DNA of 64,000 nt from Kuschelorhynchus macadamiae (Eukaryota > Arthropoda > Insecta > Coleoptera > Curculionidae). The DNA lies in NCBI GenBank assembly GCA_030620095.1, contig JAUTXW010002365.1:1-64000 (forward strand), given 5' to 3'. Below the pieces are notes generated by a model. It was given only the letters and a program-made list of their open reading frames with translations. It had not been told where the DNA came from and searched no databases. Shown piece after piece: positions 14,816-27,899 of this stretch (its first letter is position 1; each line of letters starts with the position of its first letter). A program made the position numbers and the translations under genes.

Positions 14816-16475
14816 AAATATAGGTTGTGTCTATATTCCTACTTTTTCATATTCTTTTGTATTTAAAGCTTTTTGTATATAATACACTTCAGGCTATAGA
14901 TAGGTGTCAAAATATAAATAAAACCCCTGTACATACACACAAAAAATTAAGAAGTTCAAATTGAGAACCTTTTCCTGATACCAACAGTCAGGCCCAGGCA
15001 GAATATATTTTTGGGAAGCATAACGCGAAAAGTAAAAACTAGTTTTAAATTTTTATCTTGGCAGCGAAAAACACCCTTCCAACATTGCCAACCTAAAGCA
15101 CATACATGGCTTTAGCATTTTTATCTTTCGTTGTTTAGCATTGCAAGGCAAACCTCATGCCGTTGAGAAAATAAGTTCAAATATGCAAAGATTTAAAAAA
15201 TGTAATTTACTTTGGTCAAAATTGTGTATATTAATAGATGAGATACAATATATTCTTTTCTTATACATAAAAATACGCTAAACTAAATTATTCCCACGCG
15301 GCGCGACAGTGAAAAAATGTTTCAAAATTGTCTGCAAAAGTTGCGCTCTGAAAATAAGATCTTTATAGTAATTTTCTATGGCGACCTAAGTAAACCAGTA
15401 GTATGCTGCTTTAACCTGGGTATTCATTTTAAAGTCACTGAACTAACTTCTATTATTATTAATATTTAAAAATCTTGAAAAACAAGTTACTAAATTACTT
15501 CTAAACAGATATGATATTTTTTGTGTAATAATTAATATATTTATTTCTAAATTTATATTTATTAAAAAGGCTGTCGTACAATTCTCTGATAAATATTAAG
15601 GGGGACTCATGTAACAAATTTGAATTTTAAATTTATCTTTAGTATTGTATATTGTGTTATTATATGGATCTCTTCTTGCCAATTATAAATATTGTTGCGA
15701 ATTTAGACCTAGTTATAGATTTGTGCAGTTTTATGTTAATTTATTTATTATTTAAACTAACTAGATTTACCTTAGATTTTGATCCATTTTACGACTACGT
15801 TTGCGTCATTAATCCGTTCTGAATATTCTAGTAGGCTTAAATATGTTCACTCTGTAGTATCTAGATTCTTTTAGAGTTTCCTAGATTGTTCTATCCGTTT
15901 CTAAAGATTATATATACTTGCCGAAAGGTATCTTTTTATTCAATTTGATTTGTGATTTCAAACTGTTAACGAGTTGATAGTGACATGTTTTAGGTTATCA
16001 TAGTTACGGCTTTGAAACAACATGTTTGTATACCGGCTAATCCAGAACAATATACAACTTTGGTCTGATACCTTTATCTTTAAAGACAACTGAGCAATTC
16101 TATAAAAACTTTTGCATTGGGCAATGTTTATCAAGCTATTGATTTCATACTTGTGTGTTAGAAGTTAGAATATACCTTCTCATTTTAATATACGGTCTCT
16201 TATGGCATGGTTTTTGTCAAATTTGGCGATTGTCCTTAAAGATAAAAGTATAAAACCTGTTTTTTACCGGTAGCAACAGATACGTTTAATGAAATAATAT
16301 AGATTCAATATTACAAAAAAAATAGGTCATGTGTATATTCTGCTTTTTATTGATTTTAAAAAATGTTGGATATTTTTGAAAGATAATAAAAGTATAATGT
16401 TATATTTTTGTATAAAAAGTTTTTTTATTTCTCCGCTATTTATGTAGTTAGGTGTCAAAATATAATTGAAAGTCC
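14816..16475 (+). repeat. Diverged direct repeat pair, about 120-150 bp each
   Basis: The text at about 14816-14930 (ATAGGTTGTGTCTATATTCC ... TAGGTGTCAAAATATAAATA) recurs in the same orientation at about 16318-16475 (AATAGGTCATGTGTATATTC ... TAGGTGTCAAAATATAATTG). The 1.4 kb between has no recognised gene; it contains a small inverted pair around ATCTTTAAAGACAA (16074-16087) and TTGTCCTTAAAGATAAAAG (about 16227). The repeats could be degenerate terminal repeats or two fragments of one family. Confidence 0.45.
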
Positions 16476-16659
16476 TGCAATCGATTACCCGGTGGGGTTT
16501 GGCCAAGCTAGCTATATAAATAGAATCTGGCGAGTATTTCTTTTTTTTATATCTCGTGAAAGAAAGATTGTAAACGATTTCTGAATATAGATACAAACCA
16601 GAAAAATCGTCAGTGCATGGCTTCGCGTGTACGTGAGTATTATATTGTTGTCTTATGAC

Positions 16660-16770
16660 ATGATATGTTATTTTATGTTATCTTATGTTATATTATGTTA
16701 TGTTATGTTATGTAATGTTATGTTATTTTAAATGTATAATGTTTTGGTATGTTATATTATGTTATGTTAC
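16660..16770 (+). repeat. (TTATG)n pentanucleotide repeat
   Basis: An imperfect array of TTATG with TTATA/TTATC variants. The ORF here (MLYYVMLCYVML...) is a translation of this repeat. Confidence 0.9.
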
Positions 16771-16993
16771 GTTGGTCGCGTTTTCATATATAAATGGTTA
16801 TGTTGGATATGATTTCACGTATTACTGGTCACATTGTGAAATAAACATATACTTAAAATATATGTTTTCCCTTTCATTTCCATAAAATCAGATGTTTCTT
16901 TTCTAAGGTCATAAAATCTTTTCGGCATTTTACCTTTGCTTAGCCACCTTACTTCGCAATAGCATGTCACATTATCTGATGAATTTGTTTCCC

Positions 16994-17236
16994 TTAATGG
17001 GTAATGAGTTTTTTAATTTTATCCTTCCTTAATTGGCCCGTAAGTAAATTATATTGAGCGAAATGCTTGCTGGAGTAATGCCGCTTCATATTGTATTCTT
17101 TTAAAACAGAAATTGCTTTATTGCACAACAAACACATATGTTTACAACTGTGCATGATAAAAAAGTATAAATCGGTCCATTTGTTTTGGAATTGACGACA
17201 TTCTGTGTCCACTTTCCGCTTTTTTAAACCAGACAT
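16994..17236 (-). pseudogene. hAT transposase N-terminal fragment with BED-like zinc finger
   Basis: The frame begins MSGLKKRKVDTECRQFQNKW and continues with CLLCNKAISVLKEYNMKRHY and SSKHF, then LTGQLRKDKIKKL. This KRKVD...W..YFF...CLxC...KEYNxxRHY..KH order is characteristic of the N-terminus of the EPM2AIP1/FAM200/SPIN-DOC-like hAT lineage, whose finger (Cys-x2-Cys, His-x5-His) binds the element ends. Only about 80 residues remain; the frame stops at 16994 with no catalytic domain downstream. The start Met at 17236 matches where such proteins begin. The gene's promoter side is at 17240-17700. Confidence 0.8.
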
Positions 17237-17700
17237 CTTGATAGATTTTTTCTTCTGAGTTGAATTTGGTTGAATATTTCCCGCATTTTTTCTTATAAGT
17301 TATTAAGAAGTAATGAGTTGGCACGCACGCTGAGGTGTTTATATATTACCCGCTATAAGCAACTAGAATACTCTCGAACCGAGAGTCCCGATCGTACGCG
17401 AATATAATATGCGCGCGCTCAGCTCTTCATAACGTTTATCTGTGTTGTCTCTAACGACTAATCCTGACTCGATCTGTAGCGTTCCACTGCGTATGCTTAA
17501 TAAAATTATTTATTGATATTAGTCTCTATTATTTGAAAAATACAGCTTTAGGTTGATTGACAGTAATTACAAATAAACTACGTGTGCTAAATCTTTAATT
17601 TTTTGCGCGGTATTTGAAATTTCTGAATCTCTCGTCGGCCAGACTCGAGCTGGTGGAGGGCCGGATCTGGCTCGGGGTTTGCCCATATATGATTTAGAGT
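17237..17700 (-). mobile_element. 5' flank and probable terminus of the same hAT
   Basis: The text GGGCCGGATCTGGCTCGGGG near 17658-17677 followed by TTTGCCCAT resembles the GGCCGGATCTGGCCCGCGGG...TTTGCCCA subterminal region of Charlie/SPIN-type hATs. It lies upstream of the fragment above in the correct orientation. GC content is locally higher (17370-17480, 17630-17690). The exact end and target duplication were not determined. Confidence 0.5.
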
Positions 17701-18439
17701 AACCCGTCATTTTAGTGTGTATTACTAATATAATATTACTTGTTACTATCAACACTAAACTAAATATAAATATAATCTAATATGAAAACCACCATTTCAT
17801 CCACCATCACATACTTAGAAATCCTTAACCGTCAATATGGTGAAACAAAAATACGGATTTTAATACAAATATGAGACTATTAAATATCACTGGTTGTAGA
17901 CATATTCAATTATTTTGCTTCAGAAAATGCATTTTAAATTTAAAACAGATACTCTAAAGTCCATCAATAAATGTAGCGCTTACACACAATAATATATATA
18001 TTTGAAGGACCTACGTTGCAGCTATTTTAAATTTTCTTCATTGTGCTAACATTTTATAAAACTCATGTCATTGCCTACTCATCTCTTGCCCAAATATATA
18101 ATGTTCAGTCCTGCGTCACGATATTATGTTCCCATGGCTATAATGTATAGATATATCAGATGCAGAACATTCGGAAATGACATAAAATTGTATCTCTTAT
18201 TTCTCAATTGATTTAAATAAAATCCGTTTTTTTTATTTGCGAATCGGCTAATTCCCAAAAGTCAATATTTTTTTAAATGCTTGCAAGAATTTTAGTCGTC
18301 GGTATAAACTTATATTCGATACTAATAATGTCGTACTTGCCACATAGTCAGGAAATTCTTACAGAACAACACATAGAACTAGCCCACTCCGTTTGGTGCA
18401 TGCATCCGGGATGGGCTTGAAACCCAACATTTGTTGAGA
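17701..18439. other. No recognised feature
   Basis: AT-rich DNA; nothing supported. Confidence 0.4.
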
Positions 18440-19185
18440 AATTATATTAATAATAATAATAACTGCATTTATTATGAAAAACAAAAATTATGTAAATAAC
18501 AATATATTTTGAGTGGCGGTATTCAACTGATGCTGCTCATACAACTACCCTAGTTAAACAATCGATTAATCCATATAATTAAATGTAATTTAACTTTTTT
18601 TATAGAAAATATAAAGAAATAAAACAAAAATAAATTACGCTAATAAACGTGATAAAGTTTATACAATATATCACTAAACAAATATTATGTTCTAATAAGA
18701 AAAACCAATTTAATAAATGTTATCTTCTACAATCGTAACATTGTGCAAGAAATAGTATTAAAAAAAAAAGAGAAAAAAAAACTGTATGAACCTTTAAAAA
18801 ATAACATTTTAATTGTTTAATGAAAACATTTTGCAAGGAAGAAACGCTAGGAGCCAACATAAAACTGTCAGGCAGGCCGTTATAGAAATTGACAACATTG
18901 TAATTAAAAGATCGTTGGAGATGGCAGTACTGTGTCTAGGAACACTGTACAAGGCACAGTCGCGAGTGGATTGAGAATGTACGTCGGTATAAGGGTAGTT
19001 CATTTTATCGAATATTATACAGAAGAATCCCTAAACGTAATTGATATCTTTCCGCAATCGTCAATCATCTCAATTCAACGAGATATGGGGTGACATGCGA
19101 CCCAAAACTCAAACTTTAGACAAGCGTTTTGCAATTATTCAAACTATGCCTGTCTCTCTGACGCAAAGCAGGCCAATAAACAACA

Positions 19186-19518
19186 TCACAATATGTTAAA
19201 TGATAATATGAGGGAATCTGTCTGTCTTAATCTCACATCTCTATCAAACACATCTCTATACATGCATAGGACTCTTAACTTATCAAAAGTTTTTTGTATT
19301 AAGGAGGAGACATGGGTGGAAAATCTAAAATCGAATTCTATGAACAACCCAAGGTTTTTTGAAGTATCAGTATATTGTAGCGCTGTTTTATTTATTGAAA
19401 TTTTAAATAATGGATCTGCAAGTATCAAGCCTTTTTTCGTGCCAAATACCATAACCTGACTTTTACTTTCATAAAGCATTAGTTGGTGGGCCTGTGAAAC
19501 TTGCAAGATACGTTCCAT
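19186..19518 (-). pseudogene. LINE copy 1, reverse transcriptase C-terminal part
   Basis: An open 110-codon stretch reading QLMLYESKSQVMVFGTKKG, then ISINKTALQYTDTSKNLGLF, then FRFSTHVSSLIQKTFDKLRV and the CMYRD...RLRQTDSLIL segment. These are the conserved region after YADD and the thumb of CR1/Jockey-type RTs. The Met at 19518 is internal. The upstream part of the same protein continues beyond the inserted TIR element at 20111. The protein continues in shifted frames to 18809. Confidence 0.83.
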
Positions 19519-19540
19519 CAGAATTAATTTTAACTAAGAA

Positions 19541-20110
19541 GTTTTCACCATGCTCCGGTTCCGCCGACTGCTTCGAACCGCAAGAATTCACGATGCAAGT
19601 AGTGACGTCACCGGCTTAATTTTGATAACTGGTCTGTCAAATTGCCAACCATGTCGAAGATATAGTCCCGATCGCGGTTCTAGAAACAAACAAAATATGG
19701 CGGTTTCTTTACAAATTGGAAACAGCGAAATTATTTATTTTTATCACTAAATATATGATTTTTATAGTCTTCTAGTGTTGTCTCTGGTTCTGTGTTTGAT
19801 ATTATTTGGATTTTGAATGTTTTAAGGTTGGTGTTAAAAGTTTCACGAAAAATGACAGATTGCTTATAACAGGCAATGCTATTAAAAAATAAGCTTTTGC
19901 ACATAAATTGCTAATTGTTTTTCCATATTTGTTACTATTTTTTTGAAAAATCAAAACACAGTTAATCATTTACTTTAGTTGTCGACTGAAATCGGTATCC
20001 AAACGTTTTCACCATGTTCTACACATGACGCAATCAAGACATCATTATTTGACATACCAGTGTTAGATGTTTGAGACCAGCGGTTAGTGGAACCTGAGCA
20101 TGATGAAAAC
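19541..20110. mobile_element. TIR element (MITE-like, 570 bp) inside LINE copy 1
   Basis: The left end GTTTTCACCATGCTCCGGTT and the right end, read inverted, GTTTTCATCATGCTCAGGTT are terminal inverted repeats of about 28 bp with a few mismatches. A third, direct copy of the GTTTTCACCATG motif lies at 20004-20015. The element interrupts the LINE between YADD and the following RT region, which confirms it as an insertion. No coding capacity. A perfect target duplication is not visible (ACTAAGAA left, ACTTCTAC right), so the superfamily is undetermined. Confidence 0.78.
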
Positions 20111-20173
20111 ACTTCTACTGAAAAGTAGATCTGTTTATCCTCTTGCATATTGATGAGATTTACAATACTTACT

Positions 20174-20431
20174 TTAAAAACTTCGAAAAATCGGCTGCAT
20201 ACCAGAAAACATTAAAGGCCCCAAGATACTACCCTGCGCAACTCCTCTGTTAATTAAGATTGAGCCAGAAGTCGTATTCTCTATTACAACTTTTTGTTCA
20301 CGGACTTTAAAGTAATCGTTTAGCAATTTAAGGGCTGTGTTACAAATACCGTAATATTTAAGCTTAATGTCCAGAACTTTATGATCTATAGTATCAAAGA
20401 CCTGTAATCTAATAGAATAAGAGTGGTGCAC
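20174..20431 (-). pseudogene. LINE copy 1, reverse transcriptase palm fragment
   Basis: The frame reads FDTIDHKVLDIKLKYYGICN, KLLNDYFKVREQKVVIEN and INRGVAQGSILGPLMFS, i.e. RT motifs A (AFDxIDH) and B (GVPQGSxLGP, here with an Ala for Pro). Motif C is frameshifted just downstream. Part of the same ORF2 as 19186-19518; the insertion at 19541-20110 separates the two. Confidence 0.85.
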
Positions 20432-21130
20432 TGATTTTTATCACAAGCTCTAAATAGGTCATCGTCACATTTAGCAGGACAGTTGTCGAACTATGCTGAC
20501 TACGGAAACCTGATTGAGTTGAAGGTGATATACCATTGACACTAAGTAATAAGTTCAGTTGATTCTTTCAAGCACTTTTGAGAGTGTTGGTTACCCTGCC
20601 TATAATGTGACATTTCCGTAGGATTCGATTTTTTTGTATAGGCACGATATTAGCTGTTTTTTCATAATTTTGAAAATTGTCCGCTAGTCAATGGGGAATA
20701 AGATAAAGTAACATTTTTAGGTTGGTTCCATCATTACCATTTGTATTTGTTTTGATTTTATGAATTATTGTCTCTACTATTTCTGTAGTAACCCAAACAA
20801 ATCGAAAACCATTATGAGTGCCAAAAGTTTTACTATGTAGTGTTCCAGAAGAAAGTTTTGATTACAAACCACAGCTTCAGGTAAAGAATTATTAAAAAAA
20901 TTGATTAAAGTCCTCGGCTTTGCCAACTTCTAGTAGAAAGTTATCTCCGACTTTTACAGAGTTTAAATTTAAATACTGTATGGTTCGCCAGAAGTTTTTG
21001 GGGTCTTTTTTAAGTGTTTATTTCAAGTACGCTTTCTTTTCAGCCCATACTGAGATGTTGACATGATTTCTTATATGTCTTCATTTTGATTTTGTTTTGT
21101 GGTGTTTGTTGGTTCCTTCAAAAGATCTCA

Positions 21131-22378
21131 CCAAATAAATAAGATGAGTTTTCTATATTTTAATTTTTAAAGCGATATATTTTAAATATCTTTACAACTT
21201 CTGGACTAGCCTACTTACTCAAAATATAATAAACTAATTAACTTTTACCCAATATCAGATCTTTTTACAAGGATTAGATATTTTTGTTAAAAACATAAAC
21301 ATTTACAGCCATATCCACTAAAGAGGTTTAAATTTAGACCAGGTCTAGCTTGACAGCTATAGGTTTAAGATGACATATGCAGCAATCAAACAAATAATTT
21401 TTCTAAGGGTCGCAATTAAAAAACATGACAGTAATATATGGAAAAAATAGCTGGCGAACTAAGAGTTTTAACTACCATGACAACTAGATCTGGTCTAACT
21501 CTTAAACCATTTTAGTAAATAAAGGGGTGAAAATCTTAAGGATTTAAGCTTCAAAGCTCATTTAATATAACGTCTAATAACGTATTTGTATTTTGTTCTA
21601 AATTTTCATCTTAGGCAATTGTATACCTGATATCTCCAACATCATGCATTCATCGTTCAAAAGTTTATTTAGGACATAAATGACAACATTAATTTAATGT
21701 GTAAGAGTGCAGTGAAGACAATACTGGGGAAAAAGTAGTAAATTATGAATTATACTTTTCAGACATATTTAATTTAAATATGAAGTATTTTCTTTTATTT
21801 CTTAACTGTCTTATCCAAAAATCCTTCTCTGCGATGCAAATATTTCATGAGTTGTTTGTTTCCATACATATCAGAGCTCGTTTGAAAACAATAAATAAAG
21901 AGATAAATTCTTTATCGAAGATATATAGAGTATTAAATAATATAGCCTCAGGTGCATTTTTCTGTTTATGCACCCTAAATGCTGGGGTGTATCTATCTCG
22001 GCTGCCATAAAACACAGGCGCTTTGAATATTACAGATATGCAATAAATACATATAACCACGCAGAGCTATATTGGTTTCTAGATTTTAAATTCTAAAAAA
22101 TATATCGAAGAGAAAAATCGCAATGCAGAATTGTAATTTTTATTTAAAATAATTTTTATTTAAAATAATTTTTAGGTAGGATGTTATTTCGCTTATATCT
22201 TATGCTCCTATGCACTGACAAGATTTAATCGCGTTTATTTCTAATCCTCTCATATTGGCATGTTACCGAGCTTTAAACGGCGTTTATCTACATAACCTTA
22301 CTCTGTGGAGAACATTTCTTTTTTTTAAGCATTTCCCTGGAACTTCATTATAGTTCTTAGATTGAAACGTTGTTTAAA
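21131..22378. other. No recognised feature
   Basis: AT-rich; a short tandem duplication of TTTTTATTTAAAATAATT lies near 22137-22173. No gene motifs found. Confidence 0.4.
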
Positions 22379-23290
22379 ATGGAGGTAGAAGACGAGATTT
22401 TCTTAGAGGATGGTGGAGATTTACTAGATAATTTGGATTTTGTCGGAGATATTGACAGAGAACAGGATTTTTTTTAATGGAATGGATCATTTATCGTTTT
22501 TTTGAAGGTTTCATCTGCAACAAGACACAGTGCTAATGATATTAGACCTGATAGAAGATCAATTTAAATTTGATAATATTTTGTAAGTTATATTTCTAAA
22601 AACGTTTTTATATACCTATGCTCTCTGATTCACCAAATTGCAACAGTGTTTCTCCCATAAACCAAATATTGTCGTGTTTGAGGTTTTATGCATGTAATAC
22701 GCAGCAGACGTGCATTGGCGATTTTATTAACATTAACCAGAGTACAGCATCAAGGATAATTTCCAAACTTACTGCAACTGGCACTCCGGAACCAATATGT
22801 AAACCTGCCAACTGCACTTGAGCAGGTGCGAATCCAGAATAAATTTTATCAAATTACCAGTGCGAGTCTTTGGGTGTATTGATAGAACTCATATTAAAAT
22901 TTAGTCACCAGTTATGTATATCCAAAAATAAACTTTTGTCGTACTTCACCACAACCATTTAAATAATCTTTCATTTTCATATCTTTGGCTCTATCTTCTA
23001 ACAATTTTCTTGCTATGTTCTTCTTAAATATAAATTACTGACAGATTTTACCAAATATTTATTGTTGTGCATTTTTCAGGTGGTCAAGATGAAGAAATTT
23101 TCAGAAATAGAAAATTTTATTTTTCAGTTAATACGCAGATAGTTGCTGGTCTCAATCTAAAAATGTTTAATATTGTCTCTAGTTGGCCAGGTTCAACCCA
23201 CGATTCAACCATATTTAATGCAAGTAATTAAAGGCAAGATTTGGAGGTGGAAGGAATTTCACCATTTATTGCTGTTATGTAAGATTGCAG
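22379..23290 (+). pseudogene. PIF/Harbinger (HARBI1-like) transposase relic with intron trace
   Basis: An acidic start MEVEDEIFLEDGGDLLDN begins at 22379. The open piece 22618-22820 reads VSPINQILSCLRFYACNTQQ and GDFININQSTASRIISKL, the helix-turn-helix region of HARBI1-like transposases. At 22870-22905 FGCIDRTHIKI carries the first catalytic Asp. After a gap of about 170 bp come GGQDEEIFRNRKFYF and IVSSWPGSTHDSTIFNAS (about 23080-23220), with the second Asp. The gap ends in TTTTTCAG and starts near CACCAGTTATG, so it looks like a spliced intron whose donor lost a base. The third acidic residue and C-terminus are absent; several stops are present. Confidence 0.83.
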
Positions 23291-25172
23291 AAAAGAATAT
23301 AAGAGTTATTTATAGAGAAAATAAAAAGATTTTTTAGAAATCAAGGGAATCAATTAAAATGTATTATATACATTTACAATTATTATATAATAATAATTGT
23401 TCACATAAGTCAAAAATGTAATAATAATAAACTAGAATGCTTAAAATACTAATATACCAAGAATAAGTTATGTACCTATATTAAATACTCTAAGATGTAG
23501 GTATTGGGGTTGTTAAAATATATAAATCTGGAAACACCATCTACAATCTTCTGCTTATCTTAAATTCAACATAATGAAAAAATCCTGTTTGTTTGAACAG
23601 CATTTGCAAGACTGTCGAGGACAATACTGTTTTTTAGGATATTCGACATCTCATGTATGTGGAACTACCAATTTAATTTTAGACCTAGATTGATTCTATA
23701 AAAGAGTATGCTCATTAATTAAGAAATTTAGTATTGGACGAAGTTTCAGTAACTGGGAGTCCCTCACCCCTTGATCTACTTTACCCAATGAGTTAAGGGA
23801 CAATGTTGTGATATCCGCATAACAGAGTGTCCTGCTCAACAGGAATAGTTAAATCGAGAAAAAATTTTAATATTATATTTGTAATGTAGTTCTTTAAATT
23901 TACACATAATTTCTTCTATAACATACTGTAGACAAAGAAATACTCAAGTTAATTACCTTTTAGGAGATAGTGGTTATTAGCGGGGCTGGAAAACCTCTAC
24001 AATACATACCATATTAGAACTCGAAATTTGGTGAAGAGGTTAATTTGGGTATGGAAACGGAGGTTTCCAGTTCTCACCTGTGGAATGAAAAATCGACTAG
24101 GTCATGTATTTGCAACAATTGTTGATTTTTGAAATATTTTAATTAATGGTCCAATTAGCTTCCTAATAGCATATTTATAAATTTTTTATTGTAATTGCAT
24201 GGTTAAGATCCCAACCCTCAAATATCTCGATTGTTGGAATTCCTATTGTAATGACTATTATTAAAATAAATAAATATCATTTTATAAATGACCTCTACAT
24301 CCACAACGTAAAACATAAACCATCAATATACTTTAACGTGAACCATATATGATAAAAATTTTATTTTAATATTGGTTCCTGGTATTATTTTAATGTTTAG
24401 AGGTAGTTAGCATACTTGCAATGTCCGACACTTGCTATTGTCAATTCAAAGTAATCCATATTTTTAGTAGATTTAAGGCATATAGGATATTTTATTTAAA
24501 ATGACGAAAGCTTCTATACATAAATAGTAAGTGTAAGCTCTCGAAAAAGTATTGCTGTAGCTTTCGTCGTTTTTAATTTGAAATAAATCCTGAGTTTTTT
24601 AATCACACTTTTGAGTTTTTACAACCAGTTTATAATTTTTTTAAATACATTTATATATTTCTGAATACAATGTGTTGAATAAAGAAAGGGTTATAAATTA
24701 TCATGTTTTCTTTTATATAGAATATTGAAAAATTCTTATAGTAAAATACAATTCGTTTTTTTGTGAAGTTTTGTCCTCGAGAGAGCATTAAATGGTCCAA
24801 AACCTCATCTCTCAGACACTATTTTAACATGAAAAGTTAAATATATGTGTAAAATATTAACAAAAAATATTTGAACAGTTTAGGAAATTTCAAAAATACA
24901 ATATACAGGTTGTTTCTTTTAAAAAGTAATATTTTTTATGCCCTCTCTGATTTTATGAAACACCATGTATATGCGAAAATATTTTTAAAGTACTATTTTA
25001 TTAACTTTATTTATTATCATGTCACATGCTTGAAACTTGCAGCTAAAAAAAGCAAAGTTCCTTAGAATGCTAGCATTAATATCAAAAAGACCATAAGCTA
25101 GATTAGATTACAAGCTTGAAACTTACAAGTATAAAACAAAAATGTAACAAAAAACAAATATAACTGCCTTAT
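23291..25172. other. Unassigned DNA with a short hairpin at 24485-24590
   Basis: No gene recognised. At 24485-24512 the text ending ATGACGAAAGCT is repeated inverted at 24559-24590 (AGCTTTCGTCGTTTTTAA...), a stem of about 28 bp with a loop near 46. It could be a tiny MITE or the hairpin end of a retroelement. Confidence 0.4.
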
Positions 25173-25180
25173 AATTTACT

Positions 25181-26024
25181 GGTAGTGTCGAATTTGCTGA
25201 CCAGCAAACCAACTAACAAGTTTGCTGACTGGGGCTTTATCGAGAAAATATATCGGAAACAATGTCGGATTTACATTAGCAAGAAAGTTTGCGATATTAT
25301 TAGGTGGTTTCCCCATGCCCCCTCACCCTTTCCAGCAGACATGAAACAATTTGCTTTCTATGGCATTTTTTCACAAATACGTCAAACCCAATGTTGTATA
25401 TGAGTTGGCAAGTAAGTTTGGGACAATATTAGGTTGTCCCCCTACCCCCTAACCCTTTCTAGGTGACAGAGTAAAGAGTTTGCTGACCAGGGCATTTTTT
25501 CGTAAAAATATCAAAACCAATGTCACATATGAGTTGTATAAGTAGTATTTGTATTTGCTTAAAAAAGGCCAATCGTCACCAAACTTGTTTACCCTATGTC
25601 TGCTGGAAACAATGAGGGCGTAGGGGGGAATCCCCTAATAATGTCTTTAAACGTACTTAAGGCAAACTCATATACGGCATTAGTTTTGATATATTTGCCT
25701 AAAAAAGCCTCGGTCAGCAAACTTTTTTACTCCATGTCTGTTGAAAAGGGTCAGAAAAGTGGAAAACTTACTTGCCAACTCGTATACGACCTTGGTTTTG
25801 ATATACTTGCACAAAAAAAACTACGGTCAGCAAGCTTTTTTACTCTGTCCACTCTAAAAGATGAGGGGGGATGGGGAAGCCACCTAATAATGTCACAAAC
25901 TTTCGTGCTAACGCATATCCGTTTGTTTGTTTGTTTGTTGTATATTTGTTTGTTTCTGTAATATTTGCTCGAAAAAGCGCCGGTCAGTAAACTTGTTAGT
26001 TGGTCAGCAAATTAGACACTGCCG
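25181..26024. mobile_element. Palindromic MITE with 8-bp target duplication, 844 bp
   Basis: Ends are GGTAGTGTCGAATTTGCTGA on the left and, inverted, CGGCAGTGTCTAATTTGCTG on the right, both continuing into CAACTAACAAGTTT. The identical octamer AATTTACT flanks it at 25173-25180 and 26025-26032. An 8-bp duplication with a CAGTGTC-like end suggests a hAT-type non-autonomous element. Internally it is made of related blocks of about 170 bp (TTTGCTGACC...GGTTGTCCCCCTACCCCCT) in plus orientation on the left half and inverted on the right half. Predicted ORFs show no homology. Confidence 0.85.
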
Positions 26025-26454
26025 AATTTACTCAGTACACTGGGGATTTAGTTTTAATTTTTTACTTGCAATTTGTAATTTCAGTAGATCTATTTTTAGT
26101 TTGCTCTCAGTTCTCATGAACTCTCTCTCTCTCTCAGTCTATAAACTTTCAATTTGCTTTTCTATCAAAATTAACCGTCATTCTAACAATAAATTATATT
26201 TTGCTGACACATCTAATGATGTGAGTGCCTGAATAGTTTGTTTAGGTCTTCTTCTACTAGATGATTTAGGAGTGGATGGAATGTTTTGTTGACAATTATC
26301 CTGCAAAATTATTAACTATAAGTGGTCAGTAGATAGAAGTGAAATTTTGTTTAGTAATATTGATAAAAATAATTTTTGAAGAATTGAACAGATCTTTTTG
26401 TTCGTGTGTTCCTTGGTGTCAACCCTATGCTGTAAAGCAGTAATTTCTTAAACC
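26025..26454. other. No recognised feature
   Basis: Contains a short (CT)n run near 26118-26136; otherwise nothing. Confidence 0.4.
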
Positions 26455-27795
<1,341 letters not shown>

Positions 27796-27899
27796 AGACA
27801 CAACTGGAAGGCAAAAGGAAACAACTATGTAGGAAACACTCCCTAGTATAATGCTCTAGTATAGAATAAAGAAATTATATAATAAGATCTTGATATACG

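Larger units (their letters stand above)
18440..21130 (-). mobile_element. CR1/L2-like non-LTR retrotransposon (LINE copy 1), degenerate
   Basis: On the minus strand from about 21080 down, the order is that of a LINE ORF2 from just before the RT to the 3' end: WAEKKAYLK...DPKNFWRT near 21040; NTNGNDGTNLKMLLYLIP near 20740; SPSTQSGFRSQHSSTTVLL near 20520; FDTIDHKVL near 20400; RGVAQGSILGPLMF near 20230; a frameshifted YA-EDKQIY at about 20134-20150 in place of YADD; ESKSQVMVFG near 19440; the C-terminal thumb to 19186; and VPRHSTAISN near 18920. The 3' UTR ends near 18440 with an ATT/TTA microsatellite. It shares its 3' UTR (AGTGGCGGTATTC...GCTGCTCATACAACTACC) with LINE copy 2, so the two belong to one family. 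The endonuclease is missing and many frameshifts are present. Confidence 0.85.

Noticed and set aside
16685..16885. 66-codon ORF
   Set aside because: Its first half translates the (TTATG)n repeat.
19193..19459. 88-codon plus-strand ORF
   Set aside because: It is the antisense shadow of the LINE RT segment on the minus strand.
25181..26024. Regularly spaced repeats that could suggest a CRISPR array
   Set aside because: Blocks are long, diverged and inverted in the second half, in a eukaryotic transposon with a target duplication.
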